From Vibrio atlanticus (GTDB lineage Bacteria; Pseudomonadota; Gammaproteobacteria; Enterobacterales; Vibrionaceae), in the NCBI RefSeq assembly GCF_024347315.1, contig NZ_AP025460.1:2046001-2110000 (forward strand): 64,000 nt of DNA, given 5' to 3'. A model generated the notes under the pieces. That model was not told the DNA's origin. It did no database searches and was given only the letters and a program-made list of their open reading frames with translations. Positions 27,020-35,182 of the stretch are shown here, piece by piece. Both the position numbers and the translations under genes were made by a program. Position 1 is the stretch's first letter. Each line of letters begins with the position of its first letter.

Positions 27020-27509
27020 GTACCTAATTTTATGTGTCGATGATGAACCTGAAGTTCTCAATAGTGTCCTTCAAGATTTAGCACCATTTGAAGACAACTT
27101 TATTGTTGAAGGTGCCGAATCGGTCGATGAAGCTAAGCAAGTCATTCAAGAAATGGGACAGGAAGGTATTAAGCTCGCCTTAATCTTGTGTGACCACATC
27201 ATGCCTGACAAAACGGGGATCGACTTTCTTATCGAACTTAACCAGCACGATTCTACAAAGCCAACACGCAAGCTGCTGCTCACCGGGCAAGCTGGGCTAG
27301 AAGATACCGTCACAGCAATTAACAACGCGGCGCTTGATTTTTATATTTCAAAACCTTGGCAAGGCGATCAACTTAGAGACACGATTACTCAACAACTGAC
27401 AGACTATGTCATTGCAAACGACAAGCAGTTGTTAAACTGGACTTCCATTTTAGATACTGAGCGAATACTGACATCAATGTCGGACAAGCGAACTAGTTTC
27501 GGTGAATAG
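27012..27509 (+). CDS. Stand-alone response regulator
   Basis: 165 aa. A complete receiver: D10/D11 (LCVDDEP), phospho-acceptor D61 (LILCDHIMP), T/S near 91 (LLLTGQAG) and the K of ISKPW near 113. A ~40-aa helical tail follows, with no DNA-binding or enzymatic output domain, so it may signal by protein contact. Its start codon overlaps the end of the kinase gene (ATG 27012 inside the kinase stop region), showing translational coupling. Likely partner of the kinase; its receiver resembles the degenerate one of the kinase and may derive from the same ancestor. Confidence 0.88.
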   Translation: MNKYLILCVDDEPEVLNSVLQDLAPFEDNFIVEGAESVDEAKQVIQEMGQEGIKLALILCDHIMPDKTGIDFLIELNQHDSTKPTRKLLLTGQAGLEDTVTAINNAALDFYISKPWQGDQLRDTITQQLTDYVIANDKQLLNWTSILDTERILTSMSDKRTSFGE

Positions 27510-27866
27510 CGATAGGTTGGTAAATATAGATTGTTTACTGAATAGTGATTAGATGATGAATAGCGATTTAATCGCTATTGCAGTTTTAACACGAAGTGTA
27601 TTTTGCATAACAGTGAGTAAATTAAGTGTATCTAATAGTTATCAATAACAAGTGAATGGATACTAGATTTTGTTAAATAGTCCTAAAACATGAGATCTCT
27701 GTAACAGAGCAGTGCTTTACTTGCTTATTTTTTAGCTAAATGACAAATGAATTGCATTTTTATGGGTTATTTTTCCGCGAGTTAGATTAAACTGTCTCAA
27801 TGTTTATGGTTTGGCTATTTTTTATCAAACCAAAGGGATCAACACTAATAAAGGTTTACGGTCGTT
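27510..27866 (+). other. Intergenic region between response regulator and OMP gene
   Basis: 357 bp with no convincing gene. It holds an A/T-rich hairpin AATAGCGAT-TTA-ATCGCTATT (27559-27579) followed by TTTT a few bases later, a plausible terminator for the kinase/regulator operon, and three short GAATAGYGAT repeats. The A/T-rich stretch at ~27700-27840 probably contains the OMP promoter. Confidence 0.6.
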
Positions 27867-28421
27867 ATGCGCAAAATTTTACTTACTACCGCTATGCTAT
27901 TGGCTTCTAGCCAAGCACTAGCTGTCGATGGACAACCAAATGAACAAGCACAAGTAATGAGCAACTTTAGCTACGATTACTTTGACGCTCGTATCGGTGC
28001 GAGCCCAATTACATTTGGTGGTGCGTTCAGTAAGTCAATCCACCCGAATGCTCACGCAGTAGCGCGTATCGATTCAGAATTTGAAGGCGATTACGACTCT
28101 GCTGTAGGTCTTGGTTTCCACGCTCCAATTAACAACTGGGCAGATCTAACGGGTGAAATGCTAGCTCGTATAGTTCAACCAGCAGCGAAAAGCTCTCCTG
28201 ATGTTGGTATGGAATTCAACGTTGGTGTTCGTCAATGGCTTGGCCCACAACTAGAAGTTGGCGGCAAAGGCGGTTACGTTTCTATCGATGATAAAGATGA
28301 TTGGATCGGTTCTGCTTACGTGCGTTTCCACTCTACAGAACTATTCTCTCTAGGTGCAGAAGTTCGTATAAATGATTTCTACGGTGATCAGTTAATGTTC
28401 ACGACTCGTTTCAAGCTTTAA
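27867..28421 (+). CDS. Small outer-membrane-like protein
   Basis: 184 aa. Signal peptide MRKILLTTAMLLASSQALA, cleavage before VDGQP. The mature part alternates polar and hydrophobic residues (YDYFDARIGAS, VARIDSEFEGDYDSAVGLGFHA, MEFNVGVRQWLG, GSAYVRFHS, LFSLGAEVRIND) and ends in MFTTRFKL, with a C-terminal Phe-x-x pattern near a barrel end. No family recognised with confidence. Followed by a strong terminator, so probably monocistronic. Confidence 0.7.
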   Translation: MRKILLTTAMLLASSQALAVDGQPNEQAQVMSNFSYDYFDARIGASPITFGGAFSKSIHPNAHAVARIDSEFEGDYDSAVGLGFHAPINNWADLTGEMLARIVQPAAKSSPDVGMEFNVGVRQWLGPQLEVGGKGGYVSIDDKDDWIGSAYVRFHSTELFSLGAEVRINDFYGDQLMFTTRFKL

Positions 28422-28478
28422 GTAAAACGAGAAAGCTCTTAATAAGGGCTTAGCCTTTAAAACGGGCTAGATAGAAAC

Positions 28479-28510
28479 AAAAAAACCGAGGAAATCCCTC
28501 GGTTTTTATA
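28479..28510. terminator. Bidirectional terminator between OMP gene and tfoX
   Basis: AAAAAAACCGAGG...CCTCGGTTTTT stem with a 4-nt loop. It lies between convergent genes and can serve both. Confidence 0.85.
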
Positions 28511-28547
28511 TATAAAAAGTAATCTTATGCATATACAGGCGATATCT

Positions 28548-29129
28548 TTAGTGGCAGCTCTTTAATAATTGCTGCTTGCGTGGCTCTTGTAATAGTTTCC
28601 AGTGAATACCATCAATTGCACCCGCAAACTTCCAAAGTAATTTTAGGTCAACATCGTTTCCGTACGCTTCGCGAACCTTATTAAACACTTCAGATGCACC
28701 CAACTGCATAAACATTGAAACATCATCCACTCCAGCCTTTTTAACCATGCGTTCTAACGTCAGTTGCATGTTAGGCAAATCCCTTAATCTAAGGCTCGCA
28801 GATGATTTTTTGAAGCTACGCTGCTGAATTGAATTATCGATTGAAGTACGAATAATACTATCCAATTCAGGATGCTCAGACGTAAAGAGATCCGTGATGT
28901 CGTAGTAATTCACGGTTGCTGTCGTCTGCTTTTTTACGTGACGATACTTTTCACAATCAAGCCCCGTCAGCTTTTTATCTAATAACTTCCCACCTCGAAT
29001 GAATACACAATCTTCACTCAACAAAGCGAACATAGCGTCATTTTGAAAGAGGCCAATACCTCCAAACATAGAGCGCTTTTGATGTTCACCAAATTGATTC
29101 ACGTAATTAATAAATGCTGTCTCGGTCAT
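28548..29129 (-). CDS. tfoX: TfoX-family regulator, probably TfoX itself
   Basis: 193 aa. N-terminal TfoX domain with FGEHQKRSMFGGIGLF and the C-terminal TfoX domain (RLRDLPNMQLTLERM, LKLLWKFAGAIDG). TfoX activates competence and type VI secretion genes together with CRP in Vibrio, and its translation is known to depend on the sRNA TfoR. ATG 29129 has AAGGATC upstream. Between TfoX and TfoY I favour TfoX because the same neighbours (kinase, receiver, serC) surround tfoX as I recall it from V. cholerae. Monocistronic on the minus strand. Confidence 0.82.
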   Translation of the reverse strand: MTETAFINYVNQFGEHQKRSMFGGIGLFQNDAMFALLSEDCVFIRGGKLLDKKLTGLDCEKYRHVKKQTTATVNYYDITDLFTSEHPELDSIIRTSIDNSIQQRSFKKSSASLRLRDLPNMQLTLERMVKKAGVDDVSMFMQLGASEVFNKVREAYGNDVDLKLLWKFAGAIDGIHWKLLQEPRKQQLLKSCH

Positions 29130-29230
29130 ATCCGTTGATCCTTAATCAAATTACCCCGATTAGGTTGATCGCCAGACAAGCAGCTTTTTATGCGAAAATT
29201 TTAAATCTATTTAATGTTTAGGTGAATATT

Positions 29231-29422
29231 ATGGTTTCGTTTGTCACCTTTGAAATAAATGATACTTCGAAAAGAAAAATAAGTCAGGGCGCAGCTCACA
29301 TCAATCAGTTGAATATCCTTGCTTTTAATGATTTACATCACATTAAACTATCAAATCACGCCAAGAATTTAATTCTTAGTGATACCCCCGTTCAAGTTAT
29401 CAAAGCTTATGTGGTTCGATGA
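29231..29422 (+). CDS. Possible 63-aa small protein
   Basis: ATG 29231 has AGGTGA at the right distance, which is the main support. The product starts MVSFVTFEINDTSKRKISQG and has no signal peptide or recognised domain. It ends just before the presumed start of the HDOD gene. No homologue is recognised; it could equally be chance coding in a 5' region. Confidence 0.3.
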   Translation: MVSFVTFEINDTSKRKISQGAAHINQLNILAFNDLHHIKLSNHAKNLILSDTPVQVIKAYVVR

Positions 29423-29483
29423 GTATTGCCTCGCAGCATCGCGGCTTGTAAAATGGTACGACATACATGTTCTTACTCTTAAT

Positions 29484-30404
29484 ATGAATCATTTATCATT
29501 TTTCTGGCTACCACAAAATAAAGCTCTTCTCCTTAAGGGCCTAGAATCCGAGTTTGCCCAACTTGTTGGACATTCCATCTCAGCGGGAAAAATAACTCTT
29601 CCTCCGATTCCTGAGGTTGTACTTAAAATTCAAAAGCTATGTACTCTTGAACCAACAGGCGTCGCCGAAGTTGCCGAGTGCTTACTTGAAGACCCAGGGC
29701 TGACAGCAATCGTGATCAGAGTTGCTAACTCAGTTGTCTTCAACAGACGCAATATTACTTGTGTCGATGTTATGACGGCCGTATCGCGTCTTGGTATATT
29801 GAGAGTGCGTGACATTGTCACGGCTCAGGCTATTGAACAACTTAAACATTCCGTCAATTTGAGTAAAGAGTGCAACGAGCTATTGGTTCAGAGCGCTTCT
29901 GTATCAAAAGAACTCGCCGCAACTATGGTGTTAGTCACTAACCTATTTAAAGAACTATCCCCTACCGAATACCGTTATCTAGAGCATGAAAAGTCACTAC
30001 TTGTTGGGTTACTTGCAGACATTGGCTTGTTCTGTTTGGTTAGTGAATATCACCTCTACCTAGACAACGGGAACTATTTAGATCACGACATCGCACTGCA
30101 AATATTCCAAGGCCAATGTTCAGCAACCAGTAAGTTGGTCCTTAGACGCTGGGGTTTCGACAGCGACTTTATCGATGTGTGCAGCAACACCATTAATAAT
30201 CACGAAGAGCGCGAGGTGTCTTACCTTGATATTGCGCGAATAGCTAACCACCTACTGATGTTTAGAAACAAGGATGAGAACATTGATGAGCACGAAGTAG
30301 AACTAAACGTGACAGGAGCGGAAGTACTTTATAAATTAAGCAACTTGAGCAAACAGGATTTTAATGCAAAGCTAAGTGACGTGATCAATACTAGCGGCTT
30401 CTAA
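29484..30404 (+). CDS. HDOD-domain signalling protein
   Basis: 306 aa from ATG 29484 (MNHLSFFWLPQNKALLL...). A longer frame begins at 29379, but its extra N-terminus looks non-coding and overlaps the small upstream ORF. The HDOD domain spans most of the protein: LPPIPEVVLKIQKL, EDPGLTAIVIRVANS, MTAVSRLGILRVRDIV. HDOD proteins are catalytically inactive relatives of HD phosphohydrolases and act in signalling, often in c-di-GMP or nucleotide networks. The Shine-Dalgarno at either start is weak. Confidence 0.8.
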   Translation: MNHLSFFWLPQNKALLLKGLESEFAQLVGHSISAGKITLPPIPEVVLKIQKLCTLEPTGVAEVAECLLEDPGLTAIVIRVANSVVFNRRNITCVDVMTAVSRLGILRVRDIVTAQAIEQLKHSVNLSKECNELLVQSASVSKELAATMVLVTNLFKELSPTEYRYLEHEKSLLVGLLADIGLFCLVSEYHLYLDNGNYLDHDIALQIFQGQCSATSKLVLRRWGFDSDFIDVCSNTINNHEEREVSYLDIARIANHLLMFRNKDENIDEHEVELNVTGAEVLYKLSNLSKQDFNAKLSDVINTSGF

Positions 30405-30458
30405 GTTACTGTTAAATTGCTAGTAAATGCAATATGAAGTCAATGCAATGGGGAAAGC

Positions 30459-31364
30459 ATGTTTACAGGGGTGATCTTTATATTTGCGCCACTCGTCGTG
30501 GGGTATCTTTTTTCAATTTCGAACGCTCAGACGCTAGAATTTATCAACCGCTCTACTTCGCGGTTGATCTACGTGATTCTCGCGTTAATGGGACTTAGCT
30601 TAGCCGCACTCGATAACCTAGGCAGTAACCTGCAGACAATTCTTCTATACACGGCCACTTTCTTCGTCTGCTTAAGCGTTTGTAATCTAATGGCGCTACC
30701 TGCTATTGATAAGTTACTGCCACTCCAGACAGACAGCTGTAATAAGAAACTCCCCCTGTCTTCTATGGCGATGGAGTCTGCCAAACTCATCTTAGTGGTC
30801 GGTTCCGGCCTTATTGCGGGTTTAGTTCTGCCTATTGGACTTGATTGGGTTGATACCGCGAGTGAATGGATTCTGTTTGTTCTACTGTTCTTTATTGGCA
30901 TTCAGTTACGCAATAGCGGACTAACACTTCGTCAAATCTTACTCAACAAGCACGGTATGGTAATCGCAATCGCAATCATCACCACCTCAATGCTTGGTGG
31001 TATTATTGCGGCTTATATCCTTGATATTCCTTTGTTCAGAGCCTTGGCAATGTCTTCAGGGTTTGGCTGGTATTCTTTAGCCGGTATCTTGATGGGCGAC
31101 GCCTTTGGTCCTATTTATGGTGGTGCTTCGTTCATGCTCGAACTGCTGAGGGAGTTAGTTGCTTTAATACTTATTCCTGTGCTGATCCGAAGCTACCCAT
31201 GCACATCGATTGGTTATGCAGGCGCAACAGCGATGGATTTCACATTACCTGTCATTCAAACCACAGGTGGCGTTCGGTGCGTGCCAGTCGCCATAGTCAG
31301 TGGCTTTATCCTCAGCTTGCTTGTCCCGATATTGATGTTGTTCTTTGTATCTCTTGCTAACTAG
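30459..31364 (+). CDS. lysO: Lysine exporter LysO (YbjE)
   Basis: 301 aa with about eight hydrophobic segments, matching the DUF340/LysO family and the length of E. coli LysO (299 aa). Characteristic pieces are the conserved GFGWYSLAGILMGD segment, AIDYTLP-like AMDFTLPVIQ and RELVALILIPVL. It exports L-lysine (and thialysine) across the inner membrane. The gene starts 54 bp after the HDOD gene. In E. coli transcription needs ArgP; no such site could be judged here. A GACACT-A-AGTGTC dyad follows at 31449-31461. Confidence 0.88.
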   Translation: MFTGVIFIFAPLVVGYLFSISNAQTLEFINRSTSRLIYVILALMGLSLAALDNLGSNLQTILLYTATFFVCLSVCNLMALPAIDKLLPLQTDSCNKKLPLSSMAMESAKLILVVGSGLIAGLVLPIGLDWVDTASEWILFVLLFFIGIQLRNSGLTLRQILLNKHGMVIAIAIITTSMLGGIIAAYILDIPLFRALAMSSGFGWYSLAGILMGDAFGPIYGGASFMLELLRELVALILIPVLIRSYPCTSIGYAGATAMDFTLPVIQTTGGVRCVPVAIVSGFILSLLVPILMLFFVSLAN

Positions 31365-31538
31365 ATCGCAGGAATAGCGTTTGTTTTAGATTAGAATGCA
31401 ACTCGAATACCGATGCCCAAGACACCGATACAGTTACCGAAATAAAAAGACACTAAGTGTCATTGCTCAACAAATAATGATCACGGTAATCTGTAACGAC
31501 ACCGTTATAAAAAGAATAAACTTACAAAAGGAACCGCT

Positions 31539-32066
31539 ATGAAACGCCTTTGCGTCGCATTACTGCTAGCTTCAACTTCGACTTTCTCTTTTGCAGCAGA
31601 TTCAATGTCTGAGACAAATCAGTGCCAAGCAAAAAAATATGATGCGTACATCGACGCCTCTTTAGGTTGGTATGCTGACCTCGCTACATTAACTTCTGAG
31701 CAATACCCAGAATTGACAGAAGTAAGCGAGTGGTTCCTAGAAGGTCGTAAGCACCACTTCGAGCTTAATCGCGCTGCGGTAAACTACTACCTTGTGAACG
31801 ATTCAAGCAAAGTGGCAACAGAGCAACCGGTAGAAGGCTGGCTGCAACTGGAACAACACGACATTAAGACGTTATCAACACGTGATGATGAGCTTGGTAG
31901 AATTGCGAAAACAACGTTCGACGACCGCCAATCAACACCTCACGCTCAAAACTACGAGCTACGTTCCGCCTTTGCTGAGCTGCTTAGTCACCCTAAGCAA
32001 ATCGATACAGCACTGCAGCGTTACAACCAGTCGATCGCCAAACTAGAAGCGATCAAGTGTAAATAA
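31539..32066 (+). CDS. Periplasmic protein of unknown function
   Basis: 175 aa. Signal peptide MKRLCVALLLASTSTFSFAA, cleavage before DSMSE. The mature part is helical and charged, with two cysteines (QCQ and the IKC near the C-terminus) that could form a disulfide. ATG 31539 has AAAGGAACC upstream. I do not recognise a family. It lies between lysO and panP; a weak GC hairpin with a T-run follows at ~32113. Confidence 0.68.
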   Translation: MKRLCVALLLASTSTFSFAADSMSETNQCQAKKYDAYIDASLGWYADLATLTSEQYPELTEVSEWFLEGRKHHFELNRAAVNYYLVNDSSKVATEQPVEGWLQLEQHDIKTLSTRDDELGRIAKTTFDDRQSTPHAQNYELRSAFAELLSHPKQIDTALQRYNQSIAKLEAIKCK

Positions 32067-32112
32067 CCCTTAATTTACTATGCTTTTATGGGAAGTTGGA
32101 TTTCATAATTAA

Positions 32113-32140
32113 GACGGGACATTGTTCCCGTTTTCGTTTA
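32113..32140 (+). terminator. Probable terminator upstream of panP
   Basis: ACGGGAC-ATTG-TTCCCGT-like stem followed by TTTTCGTTT. Serves the periplasmic protein gene; stem is short and imperfect. Confidence 0.5.
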
Positions 32141-32184
32141 GATTATCCCGCTCGCGTCAATATAAGAAAAATAACTCGCTTGCT

Positions 32185-33828
32185 ATGGTTACGGAACAAA
32201 AAACAGCAGATGTTAGCTTTGACAGTCTTCTACGTATCTTTACAGTACCAGAAGGCCCAGACTCAACACTCACTCAAATCGAAGACAAACTTTCACGAAA
32301 CCTGAATCAATTCTTACGTGAACACATTGTGGCTGAAGAAAAGCCATTACGTGAGATTGAGAAAGATTTTTCGAATGCTCATATCCCAGAGCAGCCTGAG
32401 TTTGTTTCAGAACATACCGAGCATCTCCTCGATTCTCTTGTATCTCATTCTGTACATACGTCGTCGCCAAGTTTTATTGGTCACATGACGTCTGCGCTAC
32501 CCTATTTCCTGATGCCGCTGTCTAAAATCATGATTGCGCTAAATCAGAATCTAGTAAAAATCGAGACCTCAAAAGCTTTCACTCCCCTAGAACGTCAAGT
32601 TCTGGGTATGTTACATCGCCTGATTTATCAGGATAGCGACCAGTTTTATTCTCGCTGGATGCACAGTGCCAACCACTCTTTAGGAGCGTTTTGTTCTGGC
32701 GGTACCATCGCGAATATTACTGCGCTTTGGGTTGCTCGTAACAATGCGCTAAAAGCACAAGGTTCGTTCAAAGGTGTGGAAAAAGAAGGCTTATTTAAAG
32801 CCATGAAGCACTACGGCTACGAAGGCCTTGCTATCTTGGTTTCTGAACGTGGTCACTACTCTCTGAAAAAAGCAGCGGATGTCCTTGGTATTGGTCAAGA
32901 AGGTCTAGTGTCTGTTAAAACGGATAACGACAACCGCATTTGTACTGACGATCTAAGACTCAAGATTGAACAGCTCAAGCAGAATAAGATAAAGCCTTTC
33001 GCTGTCATTGGTGTGGCTGGTACAACCGAAACCGGTAATATCGACCCTCTAAGAGACATTGCAGAAGTGTGTGCTGAATCCGATTGTCATTTCCATGTTG
33101 ATGCCGCTTGGGGCGGTGCGACTCTAATGTCGAACAACCATCGTCACCTACTTGATGGTATTGAATTGGCTGATTCAGTTACGATTGATGCACATAAACA
33201 GCTTTATATCCCTATGGGTGCTGGCATGGTTTTGTTTAAGAAGCCAGATGCGATGACCGCAATCGAACATCATGCTCAATACATCCTTCGCAAAGGCTCA
33301 AAAGACTTAGGTAGCCATACGTTAGAAGGCTCTCGTTCAGGTATGGCAATGTTAGTCTACGCCTCAATGCACATCATCAGTCGCCCTGGGTATGAACTGC
33401 TGATCGACCAGAGCATCAATAAAGCGCGCTACTTTGCTGACCTGATTAAAGATCAAAACGACTTCGAACTGGTTTCAGAGCCTGAGCTTTGCCTACTGAC
33501 CTATCGCTATGTGCCTGAATCAGTCAAAGCAGCACTACTCAAGGCTAAAGCACCAGAGCGTGTTGAACTGAATGAGCTACTGAATGAACTGACCAAGTTT
33601 ATTCAGAAGAAGCAACGTGAAACGGGCAAGTCTTTCGTATCGCGCACCCGCTTAAACCCCGAAATATGGGCGCATCAGCCAATCATCGTTTTCCGTGTAG
33701 TATTAGCAAACCCACTGACGGGCAACGATATTCTCTCTTCAGTGCTTGAAGAACAGCGTGAAATCTCTAAACTAGCACCCAACTTGATGAGTAAAATCAC
33801 CAAATTGGTTAAGCTAATCAACGCCTAG
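32185..33828 (+). CDS. panP: PLP-dependent aspartate 1-decarboxylase PanP
   Basis: 547 aa from ATG 32185; the longer upstream frame to 32122 passes through a terminator hairpin and is unlikely. Group II decarboxylase fold: FCSGGTIANITAL, HVDAAWGG (D306) and the PLP lysine K338 in TIDAHKQLYIPMGAG. Vibrio lacks canonical PanD in many species and uses PanP to make beta-alanine for pantothenate and CoA; that is known of the family, the assignment here is by similarity to the Vibrio members and context. It could also be annotated glutamate decarboxylase-like, but the length and N-terminus fit PanP. Confidence 0.85.
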   Translation: MVTEQKTADVSFDSLLRIFTVPEGPDSTLTQIEDKLSRNLNQFLREHIVAEEKPLREIEKDFSNAHIPEQPEFVSEHTEHLLDSLVSHSVHTSSPSFIGHMTSALPYFLMPLSKIMIALNQNLVKIETSKAFTPLERQVLGMLHRLIYQDSDQFYSRWMHSANHSLGAFCSGGTIANITALWVARNNALKAQGSFKGVEKEGLFKAMKHYGYEGLAILVSERGHYSLKKAADVLGIGQEGLVSVKTDNDNRICTDDLRLKIEQLKQNKIKPFAVIGVAGTTETGNIDPLRDIAEVCAESDCHFHVDAAWGGATLMSNNHRHLLDGIELADSVTIDAHKQLYIPMGAGMVLFKKPDAMTAIEHHAQYILRKGSKDLGSHTLEGSRSGMAMLVYASMHIISRPGYELLIDQSINKARYFADLIKDQNDFELVSEPELCLLTYRYVPESVKAALLKAKAPERVELNELLNELTKFIQKKQRETGKSFVSRTRLNPEIWAHQPIIVFRVVLANPLTGNDILSSVLEEQREISKLAPNLMSKITKLVKLINA

Positions 33829-34178
33829 CCATTCAATTTTAGTTGCATCAAATTGAAAATTTCTTTCTTTTTGATGTAACTTAGCTGTCAGTTCATACTC
33901 AATTTGCATTCTTTTTGCTCAAACCCTCTTCCAATTCTGTAGTTTTCTAAAATTTTGTTGAGGTTTGTCATATTCTTAAGCATTGATGCCGTGTTTTTGT
34001 ATTAGTGAATAGTATGTTGGGTTTATACTGACTCTATGGTGCTAGTTAGCTTGATATCTATTTGATGCAGTAGAATTTACAATACCGAATATAAGTTTGG
34101 TTTTGTATTTTCTTATATTTGTTTCAGCCATACCCCCTGGTAAAAGATATTAACTAGCAAGTTGTTCTCTATACCCTT
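33829..34178 (+). other. panP-hexR intergenic region
   Basis: 350 bp. Right after panP two overlapping dyads occur: TTCAATTT/AAATTGAA, and GTTGCATCAA with TTGATGTAAC (9 of 10 paired, 20-nt loop); these may act as a weak terminator or regulatory hairpin. The remainder is A/T-rich, without a gene. The hexR promoter is presumably near 34080-34150. A HexR-like box (TGTAAT-N3-ATTACA) was looked for and not found. Confidence 0.55.
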
Positions 34179-34187
34179 GTGAACACT

Positions 34188-35042
34188 ATGAATACATTAG
34201 AAAAAATACAAAAAAACCTGGAAAACTTCAGCAAGTCTGAGCGTAAGGTAGCCGAAGTAATCATGGCTTCCCCTCAAACTGCAATTCATTCTAGCATTGC
34301 TACCTTAGCGAAAATGGCTGACGTGAGTGAGCCTACAGTTAACCGCTTCTGTCGTCGTTTAGACACAAAGGGCTTCCCTGACTTTAAACTTCACCTAGCT
34401 CAAAGCTTGGCGAACGGTACACCTTACGTGAACCGTAATGTTGAAGAAGATGACGGCCCAGATGCTTACACGCATAAGATTTTTGAATCAACTATGGCTT
34501 GTCTAGATGTTGCTAAAAACAGTTTAGACGCGATGCAAGTAAATCGAGCGGTTGACTTACTGACTCAAGCAAAACGCATTTCGTTCTTCGGACTGGGTGC
34601 CTCTTCTGCTGTAGCCAAAGATGCTCAAAACAAATTCATTCGTTTCAATATCCCAATCACTTGTTTCGAAGACATCGTGATGCAACGCATGAGCTGCATT
34701 AACTGCAGTGATAACGATGTTATTGTTCTGATCTCTCACACTGGCCGCACTAAAAGCCAAGTAGAGATTGCGAACTTAGCTCGTGAAAACGGCGCGACAG
34801 TTATCGCTATCACAGCAAAAGACTCTCCGCTAGATAAAGCGAGTTCTCTGTCTATCTCATTGGATGTACCGGAAGACACTGACGTTTACATGCCAATGGC
34901 AAGTCGTGTTGTTCAGATGACGGTTATCGATGTGTTAGCAACAGGCTTTACGCTTCGTCGTGGTTCTGGCTTCCGAGAGAACCTGAAACGAGTAAAAGAG
35001 TCACTTCGTGATTCACGTTACGAAAAGTACTCTCAGTTCTAA
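34188..35042 (+). CDS. hexR: RpiR-family transcriptional regulator HexR
   Basis: 284 aa from ATG 34188; GTG 34179 (three codons upstream) is an alternative and neither has a strong Shine-Dalgarno. N-terminal RpiR HTH (~1-77: SKSERKVAEVIMASP, TIAT-like SIATLAKMADVSEPTVNRFCRRL) and SIS domain (~125-260: RISFFGLGASSAVAKDA, VIVLISHTGRT). HexR represses sugar catabolism and responds to 2-keto-3-deoxy-6-phosphogluconate; the SIS domain holds the effector site. Monocistronic with a strong terminator. Confidence 0.88.
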   Translation: MNTLEKIQKNLENFSKSERKVAEVIMASPQTAIHSSIATLAKMADVSEPTVNRFCRRLDTKGFPDFKLHLAQSLANGTPYVNRNVEEDDGPDAYTHKIFESTMACLDVAKNSLDAMQVNRAVDLLTQAKRISFFGLGASSAVAKDAQNKFIRFNIPITCFEDIVMQRMSCINCSDNDVIVLISHTGRTKSQVEIANLARENGATVIAITAKDSPLDKASSLSISLDVPEDTDVYMPMASRVVQMTVIDVLATGFTLRRGSGFRENLKRVKESLRDSRYEKYSQF

Positions 35043-35077
35043 TCTGTTAAGATGTGAGCTTAAGAATTAAATTCAAT

Positions 35078-35110
35078 TGAAAAACGGAGCCTAGAGCTCC
35101 GTTTTTATTT
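35078..35110. terminator. Bidirectional terminator between hexR and the Fe-ADH gene
   Basis: AAAAACGGAGC-CTAGA-like loop-GCTCCGTTTTT. Works for the convergent hexR and adh genes. Confidence 0.85.
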
Positions 35111-35182
35111 GTCTGTTTAAATGGGTTTGTGCTGTGATTGATTATAGTGTGTCTGGTTATGCCGAGAACAGATTGAAGACTG

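Noticed and set aside
28548..29129. TfoY rather than TfoX
   Set aside because: The sequence is clearly a TfoX-family protein, and the neighbours fit tfoX as remembered. An alignment would settle it.
34000..34187. HexR auto-regulatory box upstream of hexR
   Set aside because: No TGTAAT-N3-ATTACA match found in this stretch.
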